Part shown: one piece after another, positions 40,201 through 50,675 of the stretch | Layout of the letters: each line of letters begins with the position of its first letter | How positions within the stretch are numbered: the first letter of the stretch is position 1 | DNA from: Fistularia commersonii | Lineage: Eukaryota; Chordata; Actinopteri; Syngnathiformes; Fistulariidae | Direction: 5' to 3' | Assembly (NCBI GenBank): GCA_037954325.1 | Contig: JBBMNZ010000001.1 | Span: 22,898,258-22,962,257, forward strand | Length of the DNA stretch: 64,000 bases | Position numbers and translations under genes: made by a program | Notes under the pieces: generated by a model | Database searches by the model: none | Seen by the model: the letters and a program-made list of their open reading frames with translations, nothing else | What the model was told of the DNA's origin: nothing

Positions 40201-41424
40201 CAGTTTGGATTCTGAGGAAAAAATCCAATAAGACCCCAAATTATAGTTTTAGCGATATTTAGTGGTATCGATTTGAATGTAGACTAATAAGTCTACATAA
40301 GTCTTGCTACCCCTCCCAGTCATATGACCAAGCTTATACAAAGAAACACTGCGATGACATGGCACGACTACAACTATTAGTCAACCTGATCAGATAAAAA
40401 AATGCAGTCACTGGTTTTTGGCAAACATCTGCACATAACAACATATTTCAAAACATTCATACCAAGCAACACATATTCTGTTAGGTTAGGGTGCAGGCAA
40501 AAAGAAGACAAGGATGGGCAGAACAATGTTGAACGAAAAATGTTGAAAACAGACACACCCAGGTTGCCTGGCAGGACCTGAGTGGCCCCTATCTGCACAG
40601 GGATGCAGAATCTGAAAGAGCTAGAATCTGCTCGCTTGTCTATGAGGAGAAGATTGATTATCTCTACAAATCACAGCCATCACTGGTCTCCAGGAGTAAT
40701 GGTCACTAAATCAGCGCTGTCAAAGTTTCATAACCAAGCAACAGTCTAATCCCTCACAGAGATGCCCGGGCTCTTTGATGGGGGGGGTAAAATCTGTGGC
40801 GGGGGTTTTAGGACAGATGGGACAGAATTTAGTGACATTAAGGTGTTCAAAAGGTGTATTAACTTCAACAACAAAATGATCTATCTAGTACTAATTAAGA
40901 AGAGTGGTGATCAATCTGTTTGCAATGCTACATTTGAACGTGCATACATTAACAGTCATGTGTGCATACATTAACAGTCATGTCATGTAAACTGGGTGCG
41001 TGAATACAAACCTTCTAAATTTATGGCTGAATGTGCATGAATGAGATTTCAGGTTTGCACTTTTACGTGACAGAAATACAAAATGTCCAAGAAAATGAAC
41101 AAAGTCAAGCCAATGACACGAGCAGGGCACCTCTGCTAATTTTACACTTCCGCGTAATCAGAGTAGGAGAGTAGGGTCTCTCAAGACAGAATCAAATCCA
41201 ACTCCGGCTGCAGACGGTAATCACGTCAGAATTTTAAATCTTCTGATTTAAAAAGTTAACCCGATTTCGAAAATGTTAACTTCTACAGATGGAAACGTTC
41301 AGGCTGTCCGCTGTTCGATTTGATTATAATAGTAAGTGGCAGATAATGGCCAGTAATCAAAAAACAGTTATTTGAAGGGCTTCTGTTTTTTTTTTTTTTT
41401 TTAAAGGACCATATTTAGAACATC
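40201..41424. other. Intergenic, no gene seen
   Basis: Unique-looking sequence. A small direct duplication of TGTGCATACATTAACAGTCA-like sequence lies at about 40938-40983. A T-run at about 41384-41402 precedes the next repeat. Confidence 0.5.
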
Positions 41425-41790
41425 GTGCGGCACTCTGGCGCGGTAGTCGGTATTTCTGCGTCACAGCACGAAGGTCCCCAGTTGGATTCCGACAGGGGGC
41501 CTTTCTGCATGGAGTCTCCCTGTGGAGTCTCCCTATGACTGCAATGGTTTCCTCCGGGTTCTCCGATTTCCTCCCACGGCCCAGGAGGTTCTTTAGAGAC
41601 CCTAAAATATTCCAGATGTGTAAATAAGACAGTGAATGGTTGTATGTCTCTATATTTGGCCCTGAGATTGACTTGCGACGGGTCCAGGGTGAACCCCGCC
41701 TCTCGCCCATTGACACTTGAGGTTGGGTCCATCAACCCGCAACCCTGTGTGCGGGATAAGCGGTAGAGATAATGGATGCAAGAATGAATA
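41425..41790 (+). repeat. Family A repeat, best-preserved full-length copy
   Basis: Head TGCGGCACTCTGGCGCGGTA, B-box position CAGTTGGATTCCGAC, centre GGGGGCCTTTCTGCATGGAG, then GATTTCCTCCCACGGCCCAG. Tail: GTGAATGGTTGTATGTCTCT, GAGATTGACTTGCGACGGGT, CCAGGGTGAACCCCGCCTCT, GCGGGATAAGCGGTAGAGAT and AATGGATGCAAGAATGAAT. The centre has a small internal duplication of GTGGAGTCTCCCT (about 41508-41533). Confidence 0.85.
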
Positions 41791-44385
41791 TTGAATACAG
41801 CATATATTCCTCAAAACATTCACAGCCACTAGGTTCACAGATGGTGAAGTTTGATTTTTTTTTAAACAAAAAAAAAACAAAAAAAAACCCACCATATGCT
41901 CGTACACACAGATAAACAAGCGGCAATACAAGTGAACAGAATTAAGAATAATAAAGCAATAAAATTTGACTGTATTATAATGCATGACTGTATTTCCTGC
42001 AACAATGCATGAGTCATTCAATTAACAACTGCAGTGGATCTGCAACTTCCTTTTACATGCAGGTTTCTTGGAGCAATTCCATCTGGTGTCACGTTTAATT
42101 ACCACACAAAGGAGGCTTGATTAAAAAAGTGACATTTGAGTAACGATAACAAAACACCTTTCCAATCCCTCTGCGTCTTCCTCTCTGTCAGCAAGCTCAC
42201 GCGATTCAGAAGCCAGGGCGTGCATATCGACAGATGTGAGGCGAACACAAGCCATTCGCCTAAACGCCAGCGATCGAGGACCATAACTATTCGGATGTGA
42301 CATGCTTCATCCCCGCTACGTTTGATGTCCATAATCTTTGTTTTGGCTGGAAGCCTGAGTTCTTCTTCAAAGATGAGGGTAGAAGCAGGACAAGGTATTT
42401 TTGAGCGTACTAAGTCATAGAACCACAATGTTTTAATCCCTCGGTTGTGAAATTGAGACTCACATTGGCAAAGGATAAGAAAAAGGGATTTCCATTTCCT
42501 TGTGTGTGCCAAACCTTTTCACTTTCAACAGGAAGATGCCGCTATAACAAACAAACTCCTGCGATGGCTATATTATTAAATAGAAGTCTTCCACACGCTC
42601 GGTGGAAGTAAAATGACCACTTCAAATGTGTCACATGGGGATTTTCTTCGGACTCTCCTGATTATAGCTATGATTTATTAGCTACTGCAAGAAACTGTCC
42701 CAAATACATTAAGTGACATTAATCATTCCCTCTTTACGTCTCACCTCTAGGATGAAGCCGATCCCTCTTGGGGTAAATCCCCTCGCTTGACCTCCTCAAG
42801 CTGCTGCAAAACAAAATGTAAAGTGCAAATAAAGTTCACTTTCAGAGCCGCGGGGGAAAATGACCGCGTCAGTGTCTATTTATCAGCTTTATCTGAGAAC
42901 TCAGGAATCTGTGTTTTAATGTGCGAGACAAAAAATGGCCCCCAAAAGGCATTAAGTTCTTCACATCAAAGAAGAGGAGTGAATGGTTATTCTAAGGGAT
43001 TTTCTCAGTGGAAAGGGGGGAGAAAAGGCTGATAAAGTGCCGCTGAAATGAATTTGAGACTGCGAGATCGAGATATCGAACCCTAATAATTTACAAAGGG
43101 CCCCTTGATGTACGCTCCCGCTTGTCTGCGCCTTATCTTCTACTCACTTTTAAGACCCGGTTGCTTTTCCTTTTCACTCTTCGCCACATGTTCATTTTGC
43201 ATCTCCTTCGAATGCCCGAAAACCTCTGAATATGCAGTCGTTTATCCTGAAGACTCCTTTTTCCAAACACAGCTCACTCTTCAGGGACTCGGACGCCGCA
43301 GCCTGGGTCAGAGGACAGGAGACGGATGATGGTAGCGGAGGAATTAGAGAAGGAGAGCAGCGATGAGGAGACGCGGGGTACATGGAAGGAGACTCACCTT
43401 GCTCAGCAGGCAAGCGGTGCAGAGGACGAGCAGATGATAAATACAGCGCAGTGTCACTGCAGCGCCCGGGAAAGCTCTCTTACACATTTCCTCTTGTTTC
43501 TGCAAAGCTTGACACGCCATGCCAACACGGTTCATAGAGTAAATTGCATCGCCCGTACTCTTAGATCGCTGTGCAAAATTACGTGTTAAAATGCATTGTA
43601 TTCAAGGCCACCATCGGCATAACAGATTGCACAGCAAAAAAGGCCCGCCAGCTGCGGTTGGCTTGAGGGTTCAGGCAGCCGATGTGATCGTCGACATGCT
43701 GCCATTACTGCCAAATAAATAGGACGAAGTTTGGGTCGGGAGTAAATGGATTAACAGAATGGAATTCTGGGCAAGAGGTGAGAAAAAGAGTGGCGTTAAT
43801 ATAAGTACATCCTCTTTATGAGGTGTTTCCCAGTCTAATGATGCCTCCAGTAATTATCTGCATGCTTTGTTGTGCGCCAAGATTTGCAACAAACTGTTGG
43901 AGGACATTTGGAGACTAAAGTGAGAATCAACTGCGGTGAGGTACTTTTTAATATCTTGTCTGCCAAACAAAGCATTGTGATCGTGTGTGACACGCTATTG
44001 ATTGGTTATTTCATATACATATACAGCTTTTATATACATACATGCATATGCACGCATGCACGCTCGCACGCACACATGCACGCAGGCACACACACGTGGT
44101 AGATGCAGTGCAGAAAAGATGCAATTAAGGTATTGTACTCTGTTGAAACACCTGGCTGCAGCAAATGTAGCGCTGTCACTCACATTTTACAATCTGTGCC
44201 AAAGGGAAAAGCGATGTACTGATAAAAGCACACATGATGACCTCATGCTGTGATACACAGCTAATACATGAAATCACACGAATCAACGTGATGGTTAAGG
44301 TTAATAATTGGTCGGTTCAAATGATATTGTCAACTACTTTTTTTTGACTAATAATAGGTCTAGTATTATTTTGGAATGTGTCAAG
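41791..44385. other. Intergenic, no gene seen
   Basis: About 2.6 kb of mainly unique DNA. 42540-42800 is repeat-free with TTATTAAAT, ATTATAGCTATGATTTATTAG and TTAATCATTCC motifs and could be a conserved non-coding segment. 43260-43400 is GC-rich. The ACGCACGC-rich patch at about 44040-44095 is simple sequence. Confidence 0.45.
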
Positions 44386-44388
44386 GTG

Positions 44389-44439
<51 letters not shown>
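44386..44439. repeat. (TG)n microsatellite
   Basis: About 54 bp of TG with one CG step, followed by a short A-run. Confidence 0.97.
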
Positions 44440-44443
<4 letters not shown>

Positions 44444-44730
44444 AAAAAAAAAAAACAGAAAGAATAGATCGCTGAAGCAGAGGACATGATGCAGCTGGGA
44501 AAGGTTGCTATGATGTGAATACAATTGGAAGAGAATAGATTAAAAGATGGCACAGGTAGAGAAGTTTTAAAAGGGAGGGGTCTTAAAAAAATTGATTTAT
44601 TTATTTTTGACTTATATACATAATACAAAAATACAACAGGGTAAATTATACGTTGTCCTCTCCGTGGGGAATTAACTTCAAGGGGGTTGGCTGGAAACAC
44701 CAAAGGTCTAAAGTCTGCCGGTCGGTGTAA

Positions 44731-44945
44731 CATCGGACCCTGACCCTGCGAGACCCCCTTGTGGACCAGGCCCCCCCTGGACCTTCGGACCCTGACCTTG
44801 TGAGACCCCCTGGTGGACCACCGGACCCCGAGTGTAGACCGGACCCCGACCCTTCGAGAACCCCATTCCGACCAGACCCGGCTGGTGCAACATCGGACCC
44901 CGACCCTGCGAAGACCCCGCATCCCATGGTTAAAAATAGAGCATC
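44731..44945. repeat. Minisatellite, about 53-bp period, four units
   Basis: A block of the form ATCGGACCCTGACCCTGCGA followed by GACCCCC-rich sequence recurs. Its CGGACC core falls at 44734, 44786, 44840 and 44894, giving spacings of 52, 54 and 54. Units are diverged from one another. The minus-strand frame across it (44317-44952) shows a matching repeated Gly/Ser/Arg-rich peptide and is best explained by the array, not by a gene. Confidence 0.85.
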
Positions 44946-45734
44946 CGAACATACTCTAGCCTTGGTGTGGTTCCCTGCTTGAGTCCGCCTCCCGACCCGT
45001 GACAGAAACAGGGACTTACTTGCTGTCAAGTGCGCATGTCACAGAATACAGCAGCGTAAACTAAAGCTTGGAGCTGGAAAACACCAAAGAAAACTTAGTG
45101 CAGTCACATTAGAATATGTATTTATGTTTGTCACTGCTTGGATGTGTCTTGCCTCCAAATCCCCCGCCAGTTCAGGGCTATCCATGAGGAATGACTGCTG
45201 ATGTTGCCCTTTTTTTTTGGGAGGTTAGAGCAAAACAGAGCTGAGAAGATTCTCTGCATCCTTCAGTTGACATGAAATATCTGCCTTGACACACCGTGGA
45301 GTGGCGGGGGGATTCCATAAAAAATTCTGCTGACACATGCAAGTGTCAACTTCTGTTACGCAGCAGACATCAGCAAAGTCATTTTCAGTGGATGGTCTGC
45401 CATTGTCGTCCATTCTGTTCCCCGTGCTCATCTCTGACTCTTTCCTCCGTTGCTTTTGTTTTTCCATTCATTGTGCCTTTACATCATCCTTACTTTGTTT
45501 TGGTCCCATTTGCTAGCTCTCACAAATTTAAATTTAAAATGTCTTTTTCAGCTCCCGTTTGGAAAATACCTCATATCAACATGGAAAGATCCAGAATGTC
45601 CTGCAGTGAGTGTCAATGTTCGGTATGAATTGAATATATTGATATGCTATCATCTTCCATCAATATTATGAACACATCAGATGTCAGTGATTAGTCGGTC
45701 ACCTGACTTGAAGTCACAAACGCAACTGTCGAGT
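44946..45734. other. Intergenic, no gene seen
   Basis: Unique-looking sequence with no recognised frame or repeat. Confidence 0.5.
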
Positions 45735-46265
45735 CACGTGACATTTCAGGAGCACGAAGAGGATAGCCAGTTTCCATCTGAGAAGTCATTCCGAGCGGGT
45801 TTGCATCATCGAACGTCATGCCCTGTTGGTGTCCGGTTCAAAACCACCGTTTTTCTGCCGTTGACCTTGCCAACCATTTTCTTTCAGCTGCTCCTTCAGA
45901 GGTCACCACACCCAATCACCTTCTTCCATCTGACCATATTCTCTGTATCCTCTCTCACACCAACTAACTTTATATTCTCTTTCACTTCACCCATCTTCTC
46001 ATCTTTCTGGTTTTCCTCTAGATGCCCTAATTGGGAGTTCCAAACTCAGTATCCTTCTACCAATATATTCCTCTGCATTGCAGTCTGGCCTCTCTGACTT
46101 TATCTCCAAAACATCTAACGCGCGCTGTCCTTCTGATGAACTCATTCCTGATCCTAGCCGTCCTCATCACTCCGTAACAGAGTCTCAGCATCTTCATCTC
46201 TACTGCCTCCAGCTCTGCTTTCTATCTCTTAGGAACAGCTTTGCTGTTACAGAACCCACCCAGGT
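45735..46265 (-). pseudogene. LINE (non-LTR retrotransposon) C-terminal remnant, minus strand
   Basis: On the minus strand, KMLRLCYGVMRTARIRNEF is encoded at about 46207-46128, and LVGVREEDTENMVRWKKVIG with CGD following at about 45970-45899. These match the end of teleost LINE reverse-transcriptase polyproteins ('MLRWxxGxxRxDRIRNExIRR' ... 'EDMKxVGVxEEDAxDRxRWRxxIxCGDP'). Stops and frame changes between them, and loss of the 'WFGHVxRR' block, mark a dead and eroded copy. It belongs to a different lineage from the remnant at 26.7 kb. Confidence 0.75.
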
Positions 46266-46527
46266 CAGAGTATCGAACACATTGAGGATTCAAATTCGTC
46301 AATGGATCTCAGCAACTAAATTAGAAAAAGACAATGATACATTTCTTATTACTTATGGAAATAATCTATAACTGTTGTCTGTTGAGCTTATATATCTTTG
46401 TAGGGCTGCATTATTAGTGTCCTCCAGATGTCAAAAGAAACGACAGGCCCAGTAACCATGAACATTTTAATGGAAATTAGTCTACTTCAATGAGAACTGA
46501 AAATGATGATGTTGATGGCTAATAAAA

Positions 46528-46716
46528 ATGTATCCAAACAACACTGTTCTAGAGTCAGCAGTAACTTCCCACAGGAAAATGGATCCGCAGATCTACTTTC
46601 CACTTGACCTGAGACACACAGGGGGCATTAAGATCAATCTGGACACAAAATGGTTTCAGGCCTTTGACAGAAGACAATTCATCTATTCATTTGACCTTGA
46701 GGACAAAAAGAAATAA
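46528..46716 (+). other. Unrecognised short open frame
   Basis: A 62-codon frame reads as ordinary soluble-protein composition (contains MDPQIYFPLDLRHTGGIKIN and DLEDKKK). It is not repeat-derived, unlike most frames here. I do not recognise the family. No Kozak context, splice partner or neighbour supports expression. It could be a scrap of a retroposed or transposon gene. Confidence 0.2.
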
Positions 46717-47137
46717 ACAATGATATACTCAAGTAATGTGCCCATGTTGCACCATGGGTTGCTTATTTGATCTCTCCGACCTCTGGCTGAAATGAAAACA
46801 GGTGAGCTGAGCTGTTTTTCAAATAATCTTTCTGTGTCTTTAGCACCCGAAGCTAAAACCAGCAGCGCCCAGTTACATCGTGTTAAGAAAATTGAGCCAT
46901 CTCTCTATAGTTTCAATCTTTGGAACACATCGGCCTTTATCAAAACAATTTCTGTAGAATAAGGAAATATGTTTGCACTATAGTGTTCCATTACTGAGAA
47001 ATTACACTGGGAAATGGAGATCACGGTATGGAAGCCATATCCTCGCTTAGTCTGAAGGTCACAAACTTTGTTAAACAGAATACATCACTTTGACGAGAAA
47101 GGAGTTTTACGCAAGATAGCATTCATCCAGTCACACA
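46717..47137. other. Intergenic, no gene seen
   Basis: AT-rich unique-looking DNA. Confidence 0.5.
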
Positions 47138-47322
47138 CACAAACACATCCTGAAGGTGGCACAGCAGCAATGCAATGCGCTAACCAGACCATTGGGAGCA
47201 ACCTGGGGTTCAGTGTCTTAGCCAAGGACACTTCGGCAGGCAGACGGGAGGAGTCGGGAATTGAACCATCAACCGTTCGACTTGAGGGACTGACGCTCCA
47301 ACAACTGAGCCACTGCCGCCTG
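47138..47322 (-). repeat. Family B tRNA-headed SINE-like repeat, minus strand
   Basis: The minus strand begins GGCGGCAGTGGCTCAGTTGT (A-box-like TGGCTCAGTTGTTGG), has a B-box-like GGTTCAATTCCCG, then AAGTGTCCTTGGCTAAGACA and CTGAACCCCAGGTTGCTCCC. This is the well-known teleost repeat with a tRNA-like head and 'GTGTCCTTGGGCAAGACACTGAACCCC' body. The 3' part is cut off after the CAATGGTCTGG block. Confidence 0.75.
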
Positions 47323-47914
47323 CTCAGAGAGAATAGAAACATTACAGTAAAACTTAAAAAGTGAAACTAAGCTGCTTCTCCGTCTGTGTTGGTCAAATGC
47401 ATGCTCACAATGACATGCATAGGCAGCAGCCGTTTGCAAGACCATTAACTAAATGTATACACAATATATCAAAGTGCAGATGTTGGGTTCTGTCAAACAA
47501 TTGTCCACATTCACATGCTTACTTAGAATGTTGCAAATTGGGTGGTTGTAAAAATATATAGTCAACTATATATATATATATAGTCAAATGTATCTTGAAA
47601 TATTGTCCAGCTTTGACATGCTTCGGTGGAATATTGTACTTAATATTGGTAGTATTGTTGCACATATAGAAGTGGAAAATTGCACATGAGGTTGGAGGAT
47701 AAGTTGCATGTGGAAACGGTAAACATGGATTTTTACAAATGAGGGTGGCAGAATGGGGGTACATGTTGAGGTAACACAACGCTTGTAATTTTCGGTCCTT
47801 TCGATGTCAAAATATGTAAAAACCAAAATAAGTATGTTTGCCATAATATTTCATCATTGCCTCTGGAATGACTAAGGTTAATTGGAAAAAAAAAGGGAAA
47901 ATAGCCCTTTTGTG
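47323..47914. other. Intergenic, no gene seen
   Basis: AT-rich unique sequence. A small TA tract at about 47564-47582 is flanked by TAGTCAA repeats on both sides. Confidence 0.5.
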
Positions 47915-48028
47915 TGAAAGAGAGGGTGAATGGTCGGATGTCTCTGTATGAGTCCCTGCGATTGACTGGCAACTGATCCACAGTCAACCCCAGGTGGCTC
48001 CAGAGTCGGATAATCGGTCGATAATGGA
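47915..48028 (+). repeat. Family A repeat, 3' fragment
   Basis: GAGAGGGTGAATGGTCGGAT, GTCTCTGTATGAGTCCCTGC, GATTGACTGGCAACTGATCC and CGGATAATCGGTCGATAATG match the tail half. The head is missing. Confidence 0.7.
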
Positions 48029-48895
48029 AAAAAAAAAAAGAATTTGGGTTCAGACACCTGGGAAGATTTGCCTGTGCCCATGTAGTCTCAGATTGGAGGG
48101 TATAAGGTCAGTCAAGGTGACAAAAAGCCCCTGGACAGATAAGAAAGGGCCTGTTGGTGCCAACACAATCTGCCGTTCTCCTGGCAGCTCGTTCTTACTT
48201 TCACACTTCCCCCGTTTTCCTCTCCTTTGGCTGTTGCATTAGCCTGGCGGCAGCACAGGTTAGCCAAACTCAGGTATCATTTCCCCCCACAGACCCATCA
48301 TATACTACTGGCACAAGTTTTAGCAGCAGACCGCATTGATGCATGTTTCTGAATTATTCTCCACTATCCACCTTCATGACGAAGCCAATGTAAAGGGAAT
48401 GGGCTTTTCATAATACAGCACTTTCTTTATTTTGCTGCCAGCATTTGTTTTGATTTTAACAGGTGTTTAAATATATAGTGGAGTGGCATTGTTTACGTGT
48501 GACACAGATTAGAGGTTACTTCTCAGCTGCTCAGGTGATGCCGTTAAAAAAAAGAAATGCGCAAAGGTGCAAATTAAGCAAAGTACACATATATGGAAGA
48601 TACACATGGAGTGGTACAGATATAGAGCTCTTAAATACAAGGCAGAGTCCAAAATGAGAGGGGGGGAGGGAGGAGATCCCAGCAGCAGCAGCAGCAGGAG
48701 GCTCCATCCTTTGTCCAGCTCTGCTCTCTCAGCACACATCATTAATAACGTCAAAGGAAAGGAGAGAACAACAACTGCTACCCTGTTAGATTTATAACAC
48801 AGACGCTTTATTTAAGACCAAATCCAGAGTCGCACTGGACCTGACCAGCGAAGACTAAACCATAGCTCTATGGTGCGATAAGGTCAAGGTTTGTT
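48029..48895. other. Intergenic, no gene seen
   Basis: Unique-looking DNA with a short (CAG)n run at about 48680-48696 beside a G-rich patch. Confidence 0.5.
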
Positions 48896-49200
48896 ATGAC
48901 AGAGGTCATCTTGGTTCGAGTCAGAGAACCGAGAGAGACACAGACGGCGAGAGGGGGAGCGGAGCGGTGCGGTCAGCAGACCGACGCAACACCCCGCCGC
49001 TTTTCCATTCGGCTCCTGGAAGGAATTTGCCCCTCCTGTCGTCTGTCTGGGACTCCGTCGGTGCTATTTCAAGAGCGGCTTTGACTCCAGAAAGATCAAT
49101 ACGCACCGGGAGCGAATGCTGAAAGCGCTGAGCATTTTCCCCTTCCCATCGCGGAGCAGGGGGGATGAAAGGTGTGCACTCCACACTGTTCCAGGGACAG
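48896..49200. promoter_or_regulatory. CpG-rich island-like segment (possible promoter or lncRNA exon)
   Basis: About 300 bases are clearly richer in GC and CpG than the surrounding AT-rich desert (for example GGAGCGGAGCGGTGCGGTCA and GACGCAACACCCCGCCGC). Only the gjd2 promoter is comparable in this window. There is no coding frame with a recognised product. Such islands in vertebrate deserts can mark a distant gene's alternative promoter or a non-coding RNA. Strand is undetermined. Confidence 0.35.
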
Positions 49201-50439
49201 GTTGTTCAGAATCTTTTCCAAAGAGGATTTTTAGGACCCAGAGGGTCCTAAAGTTTGGTAGGAGCTTTTATGTTATATAAACAGTATGAGACTGGTGTCT
49301 CTCCCTGCAAACTTTATTGCATCTCAGAAACCGAACGTAAGAGATGAGTGACACAGCGGGATTACCAAAATAAGTAGAAAACATTATCACAAGTTTTCTT
49401 AGGAAGGAGTAAAGATGATGGAGAGGCCTTTTTTTTGCAGAATATATTCCGGATGCCAGCTCAGACTTTGCATCAACGTGCACACTGACGCTGGCAGGTG
49501 TCTTTCATACCGTCACGGAGGATGTCGCCGGGCCCGTCAGCCCCCCCCACCCCCCACCCCACCCCCTCCACCCCCCGTCCATCTTCTGCAGCAAAGAGGC
49601 AGAAAAACAAGACAGCAAGACTGGGGACAGAGGATAAGGCGCAGGGAGCAGAGGCAGATATAGTAAGCAAGTGTGAAACTCATGCAAGAACAATGGGGCC
49701 GCCGAATGTACCAGCATCAGCACATATAAAGTTAGGGATTTTCTGATGCAGATGCAATTAAAAGGCAGCCGCACATCCTTTTTTTTTAGGGGATTGGTGG
49801 GGGCTGGGAGAGAAGCGGAGGAGGAGGAGGAGATAATTCCTGATCGCGACAAGTTTTTTCTCCAGCGGCTCTAATGAATTTGGAAAAGATCAGATTGAAT
49901 CATCTCCTCAAGCCTTATCGCCAATTGAGTTTGCCGTATTTTTTTTTTTTCTTAATCTCAGCAAAAAGTGGAGGCGCGTGAAATCTGCCTCTGCGATCCT
50001 GTTTTCTGTCTTCACTGGTTTCACATTTTTAATCGCGTTTACAGTCAACCAAACCTGAGGGGGGAGAGAGACGCTTGGATTTAATTTCATTGTCTGGTAT
50101 TCCCATCCCTGCCTGTGGAGGACCACCTGTTCCAGATAGCGGTTAATGCATTTTAAGGGGTGCGGAGATATAATGAGTAAAACAATTAAGAAGTATATAA
50201 TTTGGTTCTCTGGAAAAAAAACACCCTTTGCTGCCACCTGGAATCCACGGAAAATGCAAACTTAATAAGAATGACATAATTATGAGCGACATTCTTTGGC
50301 TAAGTTTACACAATGCATTAGCCCTTAGATGAGCGAATGAATGGACTTTGCCGTTTGTTTGTTTTTTTTTTAATCTATTTATACTAGTTGGTTAGATTCA
50401 TGAGACGCACTTGACAGTTTTCTTTCTCATACATCAAAA
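49201..50439. other. Intergenic, with low-complexity C-rich tract
   Basis: A CCCCCAC-rich tract lies at about 49539-49578. 49860-50060 is repeat-free with alternating AT- and GC-rich pieces and could be a conserved non-coding segment. No gene. Confidence 0.45.
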
Positions 50440-50675
50440 AGAGACATTCAACAATTAACTCAGTCACTCACAACTCAAATAGAGATGCAACCATTAGCTT
50501 TCATTCACACATTTAGGGTCTCAAATAAATCTGCATTTTTTTGGGGCTGTTGGGGGAAACCGGAGAACCTGGAGGAAACCCAAGGAGAAACACGTAGAGA
50601 ACATGGCGAGTCCATATAGAACGGCCCCCTGTCGGAATCAAACCAGGAACCTTCTCACTGTGATGCAGAAGCGCA
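50440..50675 (-). repeat. Family A repeat, minus-strand copy
   Basis: Reversed blocks on the plus strand: GATGCAACCATTAGCTTTCA, GGAAACCGGAGAACCTGGAG, GAACATGGCGAGTCCATATA, GAACGGCCCCCTGTCGGAAT, CAAACCAGGAACCTTCTCAC. The extreme head (after TGATGCAGAAGCGC) is lost. Confidence 0.75.

Noticed and set aside
44317..44952. 211-codon minus-strand frame with repeated Gly/Ser/Arg peptide
   Set aside because: The repetition follows the 53-bp minisatellite. The downstream part runs into a CA-repeat His-Thr stretch. No domain.
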